A stretch of DNA of 51,928 nt from Sphingomonas bacterium (GTDB lineage Bacteria > Pseudomonadota > Alphaproteobacteria > Sphingomonadales > Sphingomonadaceae): positions 1 to 51,928 of the forward strand of contig NZ_JAQGLG010000267.1 of NCBI RefSeq assembly GCF_028292965.1, given 5' to 3'. Positions 24,865 through 33,201 of the stretch are shown here, one piece after another (positions within the stretch are counted from its first letter, which is position 1; each line of letters begins with the position of its first letter). The notes beneath the pieces are model-generated. The model worked only from the letters and a program-made list of their open reading frames with translations, was not told where the DNA came from and ran no database searches. A program made the position numbers and the translations under genes.

Positions 24865-24878
24865 TTCGTTCGAACGAA
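24865..24878. promoter_or_regulatory. 14-bp perfect palindrome, probable TetR operator
   Basis: TTCGTTCGAACGAA reads the same on both strands and ends 5 bp upstream of the first possible start of the TetR gene, on the operon side of the gap to the monooxygenase. The size and symmetry are typical of a TetR-family dimer site. It would control the tetR-emrA-emrB-outer-membrane-factor operon and may overlap its promoter. Confidence 0.65.
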
Positions 24879-24957
24879 CAAGGCAACCCCTTGCCACGAG
24901 AACGCCGACAATCACCCGCTTAAACGGGCAAGGTCGCACCGCGTTCCGGCGAAAAGT

Positions 24958-26454
24958 TCAGGCGGCCACGGATTCTTTCGTCGGCGCCACCACGGCGACA
25001 CGCGGTGCCGGGTTAGAGAATTCCATCCCGTCATCGACCGAACCGAACTTCAGCGTCACCAGATCCTTGGCGTAGTTCTGGTAGAGCTTCCACGGCTTGC
25101 GGCTGCCCTGTTTGGGGAATTTCTCCATCGCGCGCGTGACATAGCCCGAGCTGAAGTCGAGGAAGGGTGTCGCCTCCAGCGGCGCGCCGGTGATGCGCGG
25201 CGTTGCCTGACGCAGTCCGCGCTTCTTCATCGTGTTGAGCAGACGGCAGACATAACCACAGGTCAGGTCGGCCTTCAGCGTCCAGGAGGCATTGGTGTAG
25301 CCGAACGACGATGCCAGATTGGGCACGTCGCTGTACATCATGCCCTTGTAGTTGAAGGTCTGCGACAGATCGACCGGCGCGCCATCGACGCTGAAGGCGA
25401 CGTCGCTGAGCAACTGCAATTCCAGACCGGTCGCGGTGACGATGATATCGGCGGGCAGCACCTCGCCGGATTCCAGCTTGATCCCCTGCGGTACGAACCG
25501 CTCGATCCTGTCCGTCACAATCGAGGCCTTGCCCTCACGCAGCGAGCTGAACAGATCGGCATCGGGCACCAGGCAGAGGCGCTGATCCCATGGATTGTAG
25601 CGCGGCGTGAAGTGCGTGCCGACATCATAGTCCGGCCCCATCTCTTGGCGCACCATGTTGAGCAACCGCTCCTTGGTCTTCTCCGGCCGCTTGCGCGCCA
25701 GATTGAAGAAGAACATCCCGAACAGCACGTTGCGCCAGCGCGTCACGCCATAAGCAAGCTTGGCGGGCAGATATCGCTTCAGCGTATTGGCGAATTTATC
25801 CTCGGCCGGGCGCGACACGACATAGGTCGGCGAGCGCTGCAACATGGTGACGTGCGCCGCCTTGTCCGACATCGCCGGCACCAGCGTGACTGCGGTGGCA
25901 CCGCTACCAATCACCACGACCCGCTTGCCCGAATAATCCAGATCGCGCGGCCAGAATTGTGGATGGACGATATCGCCCGCGAAATCCTTCGCGCCGGCAA
26001 ATTCGGGCGAATGGCCGCGAGCGTAATTGTAATAGCCCGAGCACATGTGGAGGAAGTTGCAGGTGAAGGTCACCGGGCCGTCGGGCGTATCGGCCTCGAC
26101 CGTCCAGCGCGCGTCGGGCGTCGACCAGGCGGCGCGCTTGACGTGGTGGCGGAAACGGATGTGGCGATCGATGCCGTAAAGCTTCGCCGTCTCGCTGACG
26201 TAATTGAGGATCGCGGGACCATCGGCGATCGCCTTGGCTTCCGTCCATGGGCGGAAGGCATAACCCAAGGTGTACATGTCCGAATCCGAGCGGATGCCGG
26301 GATAACGAAACAGATCCCATGTCCCGCCAAGCGCCTCGCGCCCTTCGAGAACGACATAGGTTCGATCGGGGCAGCGATCCTGCAGATAATAGCCCGCGCC
26401 GATACCGGATATTCCGGCACCCACCACCACGACGTCGAAATGTTCTGTTGTCAT
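24958..26454 (-). CDS. Baeyer-Villiger-type flavin monooxygenase
   Basis: The product has about 498 residues. FAD-binding Rossmann motif GAGISGIGAG lies near residue 13, an NADPH-binding GSGATAV motif lies near 183, and the Baeyer-Villiger fingerprint FAGDIVHPQFWP lies around 158-169 (FxGxxxHxxxWP). The fold thus oxidises ketones to esters or carries out sulfoxidation with NADPH and O2. The natural substrate is unknown. I chose ATG 26454, because GGAG is then 6 nt upstream; ATG 26457 and TTG 26466 are alternatives. It lies next to a MarR regulator and the tyrosine-degradation genes, so an aromatic-ketone role is possible but only inferred. Confidence 0.9.
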   Translation of the reverse strand: MTTEHFDVVVVGAGISGIGAGYYLQDRCPDRTYVVLEGREALGGTWDLFRYPGIRSDSDMYTLGYAFRPWTEAKAIADGPAILNYVSETAKLYGIDRHIRFRHHVKRAAWSTPDARWTVEADTPDGPVTFTCNFLHMCSGYYNYARGHSPEFAGAKDFAGDIVHPQFWPRDLDYSGKRVVVIGSGATAVTLVPAMSDKAAHVTMLQRSPTYVVSRPAEDKFANTLKRYLPAKLAYGVTRWRNVLFGMFFFNLARKRPEKTKERLLNMVRQEMGPDYDVGTHFTPRYNPWDQRLCLVPDADLFSSLREGKASIVTDRIERFVPQGIKLESGEVLPADIIVTATGLELQLLSDVAFSVDGAPVDLSQTFNYKGMMYSDVPNLASSFGYTNASWTLKADLTCGYVCRLLNTMKKRGLRQATPRITGAPLEATPFLDFSSGYVTRAMEKFPKQGSRKPWKLYQNYAKDLVTLKFGSVDDGMEFSNPAPRVAVVAPTKESVAA

Positions 26455-26523
26455 CATCGTCTCCAAGATACCCGATATTCGGTTTTCATTCGAGACGCAA
26501 AGGCGTGCGTGATTTTTGGCCGA

Positions 26524-26976
26524 TCATCCGCTTGCGGGATCGAGTGCCGCAGCGGCATTTTCGATGCGGTCGAGCATCGACTGGAACCGTCCCAGTTCGT
26601 CGGCACTGAAGTCCGCGAAGACCCGTGCCTCGAGTTCCAGCGCCTTGGGGGCGACGCTTTCGTAGAGCGCCCTGCCCGCTCCCGTCAGCGACAGCAGGTG
26701 CGAACGCTGGTCACCCGGATTGGGCTTGCGTTCGATCAGCCCGCGATCGACCAGCGCGATCGCCGCGCGGCTGACGCTGACCTTGTCCATACGTGTTGCC
26801 GTGACCAGCGCCTGCTGGGTCACACCGTCCGATTCCGCGATCACCGCGACCAGCCGCCATTCCGGAATGCGCAGCCCGAACAGCGCGTGATAGGCAGTCG
26901 CAATCGCCTCCGACACGCGGTTCGACGCGATCGACAGGCGATAAGGTAGAAATTTGTCGAGTTTCAATTGCGTCAT
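26524..26976 (-). CDS. MarR-family transcriptional regulator
   Basis: This 150-residue protein has the MarR winged-helix layout: helices LSIASNRVSEAIATAYHALF, then the recognition region VTQQALVTATRMDKVSVSRA, and the wing LIERKPNPGDQRSHLLSLTGAG with the conserved D-x-R. ATG 26976 has GGAGG 7 nt upstream; the frame continues 22 codons further but lacks support. It sits between the monooxygenase (same strand, 69 bp downstream) and hpd (divergent, 130 bp). The hpd promoter carries a matching near-palindrome. A role as repressor of hpd and perhaps the monooxygenase is likely, with a tyrosine or homogentisate-pathway intermediate as inducer (inference). Confidence 0.88.
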   Translation of the reverse strand: MTQLKLDKFLPYRLSIASNRVSEAIATAYHALFGLRIPEWRLVAVIAESDGVTQQALVTATRMDKVSVSRAAIALVDRGLIERKPNPGDQRSHLLSLTGAGRALYESVAPKALELEARVFADFSADELGRFQSMLDRIENAAAALDPASG

Positions 26977-27045
26977 CACGTCGCCTCCATGCGCGTGATG
27001 GGCGAGCCTTGCGCATGAAACAAGTTCGCCGTGCGACGGCATGGG

Positions 27046-27088
27046 TGGACGGGGCGCACGAAAGGCGATATAGTTTCACTTGATACTA
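27046..27088 (+). promoter_or_regulatory. hpd promoter with overlapping MarR-like operator
   Basis: TGGACG (27046-27051) and TATAGT (27069-27074) are spaced 17 bp, giving a start point near 27081 and a leader of about 26 nt before hpd. The near-palindrome TAGTTTCA-CT-TGATACTA (27071-27088) matches its reverse complement at 7 of 8 half-site bases and overlaps the -10 hexamer. A protein bound there would block RNA polymerase. The divergent MarR gene is the obvious candidate. Confidence 0.55.
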
Positions 27089-27106
27089 AATGCCGGAGCC
27101 TTCCTC

Positions 27107-28180
27107 ATGACCGACCCGCACGACAATCCAATGGGCCTGAACGGGTTCGAATTCGTCGAATTCACCGGGCCCGACCCCGATGCGCTGGCCGATCTGTTCG
27201 TGAAGATGGGCTTCACCCATGTCGGCACGCATCGATCGAAGAATGTGCGCCGCTATGCGCAGGGCGACATCAACTTCCTGCTCAACATGGATGCTGCCGG
27301 CCAGGTTGCGGATTTCCGCAAGGAACATGGCCCGTCAGCCAACGCCATGGCGTTCCGCGTCGCCGATGCCGCCAAGGCGTTGAAGCTGGCGGTGGAGCGG
27401 GGCGCGGTCGCGGTCGAGGGCAAGGTCGGGCCGGCCGAGCTCAATATCCCGGCGATCGAGGGGATCGGCGGGGCCAATCTCTATCTCGTCGACCGGCGCG
27501 GCGCCGCGACGATCTACGACATCGATTTCGAGCCGGTCGCGGGCGCCACGCCTGAGGACCACACCGTCGGTCTGCATACGCTCGACCATCTGACGCACAA
27601 TCTGCAGCGCGGCCGGATGGATTATTGGGCCAATTATTACGAGAGCATCTTCAACTTCCGCCAGATCCGCTATTTCGACATCGAGGGCCAGGCGACCGGC
27701 CTGTTCTCCAAGGCGATGACCGCACCCGACGACAAGATCCGCATCCCGCACAACGAGAGCCAAGACGAACATTCGCAGATCGAGGAATTCATCAAGGACT
27801 ATCATGGCGAGGGCATCCAGCACCTCGCCTTGGCGACCGACGATATCTTCGCCACGGTCGACCAGCTGCGCGCCAACGGCATCCGCTTCCAGGTAACGCC
27901 GCAGACCTATTTCGACCTGATCGACAAGCGCCTGCCCGGCCATGGCCATGACGTCGCCGAGATGCGCAAGCGCGACATCCTGATCGACGGCGCGCCGGAA
28001 ACCGGCGGCGGCCTGCTGCTGCAGATCTTCACCGAGAATATGGTCGGGCCGATCTTCTTCGAGATCATCCAGCGCAAGGGCAATGACGGTTTCGGCGAGG
28101 GCAATTTCAAGGCGCTGTTCGAGAGTATCGAGCTTGACCAGATCCGGCGCGGTGTGGTGCCTGGGGTGGTCGAGGCGTAA
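27107..28180 (+). CDS. hpd: 4-hydroxyphenylpyruvate dioxygenase
   Basis: This 357-residue enzyme converts 4-hydroxyphenylpyruvate to homogentisate in tyrosine breakdown. It has two vicinal-oxygen-chelate halves. The iron ligands read directly: H161 in LDHLTHNL, H239 in GIQHLALAT and E319 in FFEIIQRKG. FGEGNFKALFESIE near the C-terminus is the conserved gating helix. ATG 27107 follows GGAG by about 9 nt; the 9 codons upstream in frame are not family-like. hmgA, the next step of the pathway, lies 214 bp downstream on the same strand, after a palindromic element. An operator-like site overlaps its promoter. Confidence 0.96.
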   Translation: MTDPHDNPMGLNGFEFVEFTGPDPDALADLFVKMGFTHVGTHRSKNVRRYAQGDINFLLNMDAAGQVADFRKEHGPSANAMAFRVADAAKALKLAVERGAVAVEGKVGPAELNIPAIEGIGGANLYLVDRRGAATIYDIDFEPVAGATPEDHTVGLHTLDHLTHNLQRGRMDYWANYYESIFNFRQIRYFDIEGQATGLFSKAMTAPDDKIRIPHNESQDEHSQIEEFIKDYHGEGIQHLALATDDIFATVDQLRANGIRFQVTPQTYFDLIDKRLPGHGHDVAEMRKRDILIDGAPETGGGLLLQIFTENMVGPIFFEIIQRKGNDGFGEGNFKALFESIELDQIRRGVVPGVVEA

Positions 28181-28187
28181 CTACTTT

Positions 28188-28381
28188 CCCTCTCCCCTCA
28201 GGGGAGAGGGTTGCGCAGACTTGGTCCGCGTTCTTCACGTGGGCCTAGTCGGAGCTGGGAGAGGGGTGGGCGGCGCGCTTGCGCCGCGCGGTCGCGCTGC
28301 GACCGCCCACCCCTCTCCCAACCTTCGCTAGGCAGCAAGCTGCCAAGCTACGGTATCCCTCTCCCCTTTCAGGGGCGAGGG
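28188..28381. repeat. Composite palindromic element between hpd and hmgA
   Basis: The stretch is built almost entirely of inverted repeats. A 23-bp palindrome (28188-28210) has 11-bp arms. A large stem pairs 28256-28273 with 28303-28320 over 18 perfect base pairs and encloses two smaller hairpins. A 6-bp stem pairs 28331-28336 with 28339-28344. A last hairpin (28357-28381) has one mismatch. The 11-mer CCCTCTCCCCT begins both the first and last unit. The layout resembles REP/BIME-type elements and could terminate hpd transcription or stabilise its mRNA. Confidence 0.75.
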
Positions 28382-28393
28382 AGAGGAGGAAAT

Positions 28394-29686
28394 GTGACCG
28401 ACGCGAGATACATGACCGGCTTCGGCAATCACTTCGCGACCGAAGCGGTAGCGGGTGCGCTACCGGTCGGGCGGAACTCGCCCCAGAAGCCGCCCTTCGG
28501 CCTCTATGCCGAACAGCTCTCCGGCACCGCCTTCACCGCACCGCGCCATGAGAACCGCCGGTCGTGGCTATACCGCCTGCGTCCCTCCGCAGCGCATCCC
28601 GCCTTCACGCGCTACACCGGCGCAAAGCTGTTCGCACCGGGCGTTTCGGAAGCCCCTCTCGCCCCCAACCGCCTGCGCTGGAGCGCGCTCGATCTCGAAG
28701 ACGCCGACTGGCTCGACAGCCTGACGACCATGCTCGTCGCCGGCGACGGCGGGCCGGCAAATCAGGCGGGCGTGGCGATGCACGTCTATCGCGCCAGCCG
28801 CGATATGGTGAACCGTGCCTTCGTCTCGGCCGATGGCGAGATGCTGATCCTGCCCGAACAGGGTGCCTTGCGATTGCTGACCGAACTCGGCCGGATCGAC
28901 GTCGCGCCCGGCCAGGTCGCGCTGATCCCGCGCGGCGTGCGTTTCCGCGTCGAATTGCCCGACGGCAAGGCGCGCGGATATGTCGCGGAGAACCACGGTG
29001 CGCCCTTCCGCCTGCCCGATCTCGGCCCGATCGGTTCCAACGGCCTGGCCAATCCGCGCGACTTCGAGACGCCGGTGGCGTCGCACGAGGATGTGGAGGG
29101 CGACTATGAACTGGTCCAGAAATTCCTCGGGACCCTGTGGACGACGCAGCTGGGGCGCTCGCCGCTCGATGTCGTGGCGTGGCACGGCAATTACGCACCG
29201 TGGCGTTATGACCTGGCGCGCTTCAACACGATCGGCAGCATCAGCTTCGACCATCCCGACCCGTCGATCTTCACCGTGCTGACCAGCCCGAGCGACGTGC
29301 CCGGAACGGCCAACGCCGATTTCGTGATCTTCCCCCCGCGCTGGCTGGTCGCCGAGGACACCTTCCGCCCGCCCTGGTTCCACCGCAACACGATGAGCGA
29401 GTGCATGGGCCTGCTCTACGGCGCCTATGACGCCAAGGCGGAAGGGTTCCAGCCTGGCGCATTGTCACTGCACAACCAGATGAGCGGTCACGGCCCCGAT
29501 GTCGCCAGCTGGAAGGGCGCCAGCGAAGCCGAACTCAAGCCGCACAAGATCGACGGCACCATGGCCTTCATGGTCGAAAGCCGCTGGGTGTTTCGTCCGA
29601 CCAACCATGCGTTGAAGACCGGCGCGCTCGACGAGGATTATGATCAGGTGTGGACCGGCTTCCCCAAGGCGACGCTGCCGAAATAA
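28394..29686 (+). CDS. hmgA: Homogentisate 1,2-dioxygenase
   Basis: The product is 430 residues and opens the homogentisate ring to maleylacetoacetate. The family start is clear ([37 protein letters not shown]). The iron-site region reads [18 protein letters not shown], and [10 protein letters not shown] follows. [17 protein letters not shown] is the cupin core. The start is GTG 28394 with AGGAGG 4 nt before it; ATG 28412 would be an alternative. The frame extends through the palindromic element upstream, but that is not coding. Downstream maleylacetoacetate isomerase and fumarylacetoacetase are absent from this window. Confidence 0.95.
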   Translation: MTDARYMTGFGNHFATEAVAGALPVGRNSPQKPPFGLYAEQLSGTAFTAPRHENRRSWLYRLRPSAAHPAFTRYTGAKLFAPGVSEAPLAPNRLRWSALDLEDADWLDSLTTMLVAGDGGPANQAGVAMHVYRASRDMVNRAFVSADGEMLILPEQGALRLLTELGRIDVAPGQVALIPRGVRFRVELPDGKARGYVAENHGAPFRLPDLGPIGSNGLANPRDFETPVASHEDVEGDYELVQKFLGTLWTTQLGRSPLDVVAWHGNYAPWRYDLARFNTIGSISFDHPDPSIFTVLTSPSDVPGTANADFVIFPPRWLVAEDTFRPPWFHRNTMSECMGLLYGAYDAKAEGFQPGALSLHNQMSGHGPDVASWKGASEAELKPHKIDGTMAFMVESRWVFRPTNHALKTGALDEDYDQVWTGFPKATLPK

Positions 29687-29769
29687 TTTTTCGCCGCGCT
29701 GTCGATTTCGCTCCCCCTCGCCCGTCTCCCCGATACGATCGCCGTTCGCGATCGCGAGGAGAAAGAGCG

Positions 29770-30123
29770 ATGCAGTATCTGTTGATGATCTACGAGGATG
29801 AGAGCGTTTACGGCGACAGGGTCGATTCGCCCGAGCTGCACGATATCACCGCCAAGCACATGGCGCTGGCCGGCAGCCTTGGCGAGACGCTGAAGGCGGG
29901 CGCGGGGCTCCAGGCCGTGACCACCGCGACGAGCGTGCGCACCACCGGCGGCACGCAGGCGATCCATGACGGTCCGTTCGCCGAGACGCGCGAGCAATTG
30001 GGCGGCTTCTATCTGGTCGACGTTCCCGATCTCGATGCGGCGATCGCCATCGCGAAGAAGATCCCGCTGCGCTTCGACGGCGCGATCGAGATCCGCCCGC
30101 TGATCAATTCGCAGGGGCAGTGA
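29770..30123 (+). CDS. YCII-related DGPF-domain protein
   Basis: This 117-residue protein begins MQYLLMIYEDESVYG and contains the family motif HDGPFAETREQLGGFYLVD. It belongs to the YCII/DGPF proteins, small ferredoxin-like folds. They are regularly encoded beside ECF42-group sigma factors and are thought to act with them; the mechanism is unresolved. ATG 29770 is preceded by GAGGAG about 8 nt upstream. Its stop overlaps the sigma factor start (GTGA at 30120-30123). The pairing with the next gene is the main functional clue. Confidence 0.92.
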   Translation: MQYLLMIYEDESVYGDRVDSPELHDITAKHMALAGSLGETLKAGAGLQAVTTATSVRTTGGTQAIHDGPFAETREQLGGFYLVDVPDLDAAIAIAKKIPLRFDGAIEIRPLINSQGQ

Positions 30124-31340
30124 CGGCGGCGCTCGACCAGGTGTTTCGGGCGGCAAGCGGGCGGATCGTCGCCGCGCTCGCCGCCCGGTTCCGCGACCTC
30201 GACCTTGCCGAAGAGGCGTTCGGTGAAGCCTGTGCCCGGGCGGTGCGTACCTGGGAAGCCGCGCAACCGCGCGACCCTGCCGCCTGGCTGTACCGCGTCG
30301 CGGAGCGTGCCGCGCTCGATCAGATCCGGCGTGCGGCGACCCGGGCCAATGCCGACCTGCCGCCGCCGGACAGCCCACCCGATGCCGAGGAGTTGCTGAT
30401 GGCCGATAACGGCCTCATCCCCGACGAACGGCTGCGACTGATCTTCATCTGCTGCCATCCCGCGATCCATATCGAGGCACGCGCGGCGCTGACCCTGCGG
30501 CTGGTCTGCGGCCTGTCGACGAGCGACATCGCCCGGGCCTTCTTGATCGCGGAGCCGACGCTCGCCCAAAGGCTCGTTCGCGCCAAACGCAAAATCGCGC
30601 TGGCTGGCGTACCGTTCGAGGTGCCGGCGCCCGAAGTCTGGCCCGAGCGGCTCGACGCGGTACTGTCGACGCTCGAGATCGCCTATGCCCATGCCCATGC
30701 CGATGGGGGTGCCACTGGGCGGCACGCCGGCTACGCGACCGAGATGCTCGACATCACCGCGGTGCTGGCGCGCATGCTGCCGGGGGAGGCCGAAGTGCTC
30801 GCACTTGCCGCAACGGTGCGCTTCGCCGAAGCACGACGGCCGGCGCGGGTCGACGCGACGGGCATGATGGTCCCGCTGGCGGAACAGGACCCTTGTCGAT
30901 GGGACGCGGCGCTGATCGCCGAGGGGCGGGTGTTGCTGGCCACCGCGCTGCAGCTCGGCCTACCCGGCGCGCGGGCCTTGCAGGCGCTGCTTCACGCCGA
31001 ATGGTGCCTGCGCGCCTCGCTCGACACGCCGCCGCCCTGGGCGGTGATCCTGACGATTTACGACGCGTTGCTCGCGGTGCGCGACGATGTCGTCATCCGC
31101 CTCAACCGCGCCGTGGCGCTGGCCGAAGTGGGCGGCGCGGAGGAAGCGCTGGAGGCGGTCGATGCGCTCGACCTGCCGGGGCTGGCCGCGTTCCTGCCCT
31201 ATCATGCGGTCCGCGCCGACCTGCTGGCCCGGCTCGGGCTGAGCGACGCGGCGGCCCAGGCTTGTGATGCCGCGCTGGCCTTACAGCCGGAGATGGCGGA
31301 ACGCCGATGGCTCGAACGCCGCCGCGCGGCGCTCGGCTGA
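30120..31340 (+). CDS. ECF42-type RNA polymerase sigma factor with C-terminal TPR-like extension
   Basis: This 406-residue sigma-70-family protein starts with region 2 (ALDQVFRAASGRIVAALAARFRDLDLAEEA; AFGEACARAVRTWE) and region 4 (ARAALTLRLVCGLSTSDIARAFLIAEPTLAQRLVRAK). A long helical C-terminal domain of about 230 residues follows, with AGEAR-type helices such as VIRLNRAVALAEVGGAEEAL. That extension, absent from minimal ECF factors, marks group ECF42, which has no dedicated anti-sigma factor and is paired with DGPF proteins. GTG 30120 overlaps the previous stop. The extension probably controls activity. Its stop abuts the convergent aldehyde dehydrogenase stop with no base between. Confidence 0.9.
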   Translation: MTAALDQVFRAASGRIVAALAARFRDLDLAEEAFGEACARAVRTWEAAQPRDPAAWLYRVAERAALDQIRRAATRANADLPPPDSPPDAEELLMADNGLIPDERLRLIFICCHPAIHIEARAALTLRLVCGLSTSDIARAFLIAEPTLAQRLVRAKRKIALAGVPFEVPAPEVWPERLDAVLSTLEIAYAHAHADGGATGRHAGYATEMLDITAVLARMLPGEAEVLALAATVRFAEARRPARVDATGMMVPLAEQDPCRWDAALIAEGRVLLATALQLGLPGARALQALLHAEWCLRASLDTPPPWAVILTIYDALLAVRDDVVIRLNRAVALAEVGGAEEALEAVDALDLPGLAAFLPYHAVRADLLARLGLSDAAAQACDAALALQPEMAERRWLERRRAALG

Positions 31341-32756
31341 TTATTTCATCTGCCGTTTGGCGCTCGCGACCGTCGCCTTGCCGTACGGTGGCTTGAGCCC
31401 GGCGAGCTTGGCGACATCTACGTTGGCCTGTTTGTACACCGCTTTGCCATGGCTGAACGTCCGGAAGCCCTCGGCGCCGTGATAGGCACCCATCCCCGAC
31501 GGGCCGACCCCACCGAACGGCAGTTCCTCCATCGAGATGTGGAAGATCACGTCGTCGAGCGTCACGCCGCCCGAGATCGTCGTGTCGAGCACGCGACGGC
31601 GCTCACCCTCATCGCTGCCGAAATAATAGAGGCCGAGCGGGCGGTCGCGACGATTGACCTCGCCGATTGCCTGCTCGATCCCGTCGTAACGGCGGATCGG
31701 CATTATCGGGCCGAAGATTTCCTCCTGCATCACGATCATGTCGTCGGTGGCGTCGCGGATGATGTGCAGCGGCATCTTGCGCGCGTTGGAGGCGGAAAAG
31801 TCCTCATTGGCCGGGTTGACCGTGTCGATCGTCGCACCCTTGGCACGGGCATCGTCGAGCCAGTCGTTGAGGCGCTGATAGTGGCGGTCGTTGATGATCG
31901 CGGTGTAGTCCGGATTGGCGAGCAGGGTCGGATACATCGCGGTCACCGCGGCCTTGAGGCCCGCGACCACTGCCTCTTCCTGCGCCGACGGCACCAACAT
32001 GTAATCGGGGGCGAGGCAGATTTGCCCGGCGTTGAGCATCTTGCCCAGCGCCACGCGCTCGGTGGCGCGCGCCATGTCGGCACCCTTGCCGATAATCACC
32101 GGCGACTTGCCGCCCAGTTCGAGCGTGACGGGCGTGAGGTTGTCGGCAGCGGCGTGGAGGATGTGCCTGCCAATGCCGGTCGCGCCGGTGAACAGCAGGT
32201 GATCGAACGGTAGCTCGGCAAAGGCCTTGCCCACCTCCGGCCCGCCCGAGACGAAGGCCAGCTCGTCAGCTGCGAAGTAACGCGGGCACAATTCCTCGAA
32301 CAGCGCCGCCACGCGCGGAGTGAACTCGCTGGTCTTGATCATCGCACGGTTGCCCGCCGCGAACACACCGGCGAGCGGCGACATGACCAGTTGCACCGGG
32401 AAATTCCACGGCGCGATCAGGCCGACCACGCCCTTGGGCTGATATTCGACCCACGCCTTCGCACCGAGCAGGCCGAGCGGGAATTGCACCGGTCGCTTGT
32501 CGCGGCGCGACCAGCGATCGAGCGATTTGATCGCATGGTTGATCGGCGCGATCGACGCGGCGATGTCGGTGAGCAGCGATTGCTCGCGGCTGCGATGGCC
32601 GAAATCCTCGGAGAGTGCGTCGCAAAAGGCGGCGCCGTGGTCGCGCAGCATCGCCGCGGCGCGCTTGAGGCGATCCTTGCGCACGGCTGGGCCGACCGGC
32701 AATTCGGCCATGAACGCGGCGCGTTGCGCCGCGAGAATTTCCTGCATCGTCGCCAT
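31341..32756 (-). CDS. Coniferyl-aldehyde-dehydrogenase-type aldehyde dehydrogenase
   Basis: The 471-residue enzyme shows the aldehyde dehydrogenase landmarks: GVVGLIAPWNFPVQLVMSPL for the N-x-P cofactor loop, FTGATGIGRHI, the general base in LELGGKSP and catalytic C247 in NAGQICLAPDY. EEIFGPIMPI and MEELPFGGVGPSGMGAYHG are further conserved. The short form (about 470 residues), with these loops, matches the CalB/coniferyl-aldehyde group, which oxidises aromatic or medium-chain aldehydes. The real substrate is uncertain. ATG 32756 has GGGGAA about 4 nt upstream. A small unknown gene, the prepilin peptidase and others lie upstream on the same strand. Confidence 0.88.
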   Translation of the reverse strand: MATMQEILAAQRAAFMAELPVGPAVRKDRLKRAAAMLRDHGAAFCDALSEDFGHRSREQSLLTDIAASIAPINHAIKSLDRWSRRDKRPVQFPLGLLGAKAWVEYQPKGVVGLIAPWNFPVQLVMSPLAGVFAAGNRAMIKTSEFTPRVAALFEELCPRYFAADELAFVSGGPEVGKAFAELPFDHLLFTGATGIGRHILHAAADNLTPVTLELGGKSPVIIGKGADMARATERVALGKMLNAGQICLAPDYMLVPSAQEEAVVAGLKAAVTAMYPTLLANPDYTAIINDRHYQRLNDWLDDARAKGATIDTVNPANEDFSASNARKMPLHIIRDATDDMIVMQEEIFGPIMPIRRYDGIEQAIGEVNRRDRPLGLYYFGSDEGERRRVLDTTISGGVTLDDVIFHISMEELPFGGVGPSGMGAYHGAEGFRTFSHGKAVYKQANVDVAKLAGLKPPYGKATVASAKRQMK

Positions 32757-32766
32757 TAGCTTCCCC

Positions 32767-33201
32767 TCAGGTGCAGCCGATCATTCCCGCGACCGGCAGC
32801 ACCACACTGTCCTTGCCGTCACGATCGAGCCGCAGCGTCGCGTCGGATACCGCGGCGCCTTCCTTGAGATCGCCCCGCGTCTTCACGCTCATCACCAAAG
32901 TGGCGGTGGTCGTGCCGGCGCGATAGGCGGTGGTCTCGGCAAAGCCGAAGCCGGCCGCACCCTGCTGCGTGTCGCGCGGCAGATCGGTGATCGCGCCGTC
33001 GATCGACAGGCGCAGGGTCGCCGGTTCGGCACTGGCCATCGCGACCAGCGCGCGGGTCGTGCCGACGCTCCACAGAAAGGCGGCACAGCCATGCTCGGGC
33101 AGGGTCTGGCGCGGGATGGCGCCGAGCGGCAGACCATCGATCGATGGCTGTGGCACGGCCTGAGCAAGCAGCAACGCGGGCAGAAGCATCGCGATCATCA
33201 T
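32767..33201 (-). CDS. Unknown exported protein
   Basis: This 144-residue product starts MMIAMLLPALLLAQA, a short signal peptide, and is otherwise not recognised. The rest is beta-strand-like with a pair of cysteines (EHGCAAF and MIGCT near the end) that could form a disulfide. The residues SIDGLPLGAIPRQTLPEHGCAAFLW and TTATLVMSVKTRGDLKEG look like a compact periplasmic domain. Its ATG overlaps the prepilin-peptidase stop (ATGA at 33198-33201). The ALDH starts 10 bp after its stop. Function unknown; export is inferred from the N-terminus. The frame open further 5' is shadow of the peptidase gene. Confidence 0.65.
   Translation of the reverse strand: MMIAMLLPALLLAQAVPQPSIDGLPLGAIPRQTLPEHGCAAFLWSVGTTRALVAMASAEPATLRLSIDGAITDLPRDTQQGAAGFGFAETTAYRAGTTTATLVMSVKTRGDLKEGAAVSDATLRLDRDGKDSVVLPVAGMIGCT

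Noticed and set aside
28211..28393. Upstream extension of hmgA
   Set aside because: The frame runs through palindromic elements and does not match the family; GTG 28394 has a clear ribosome site.
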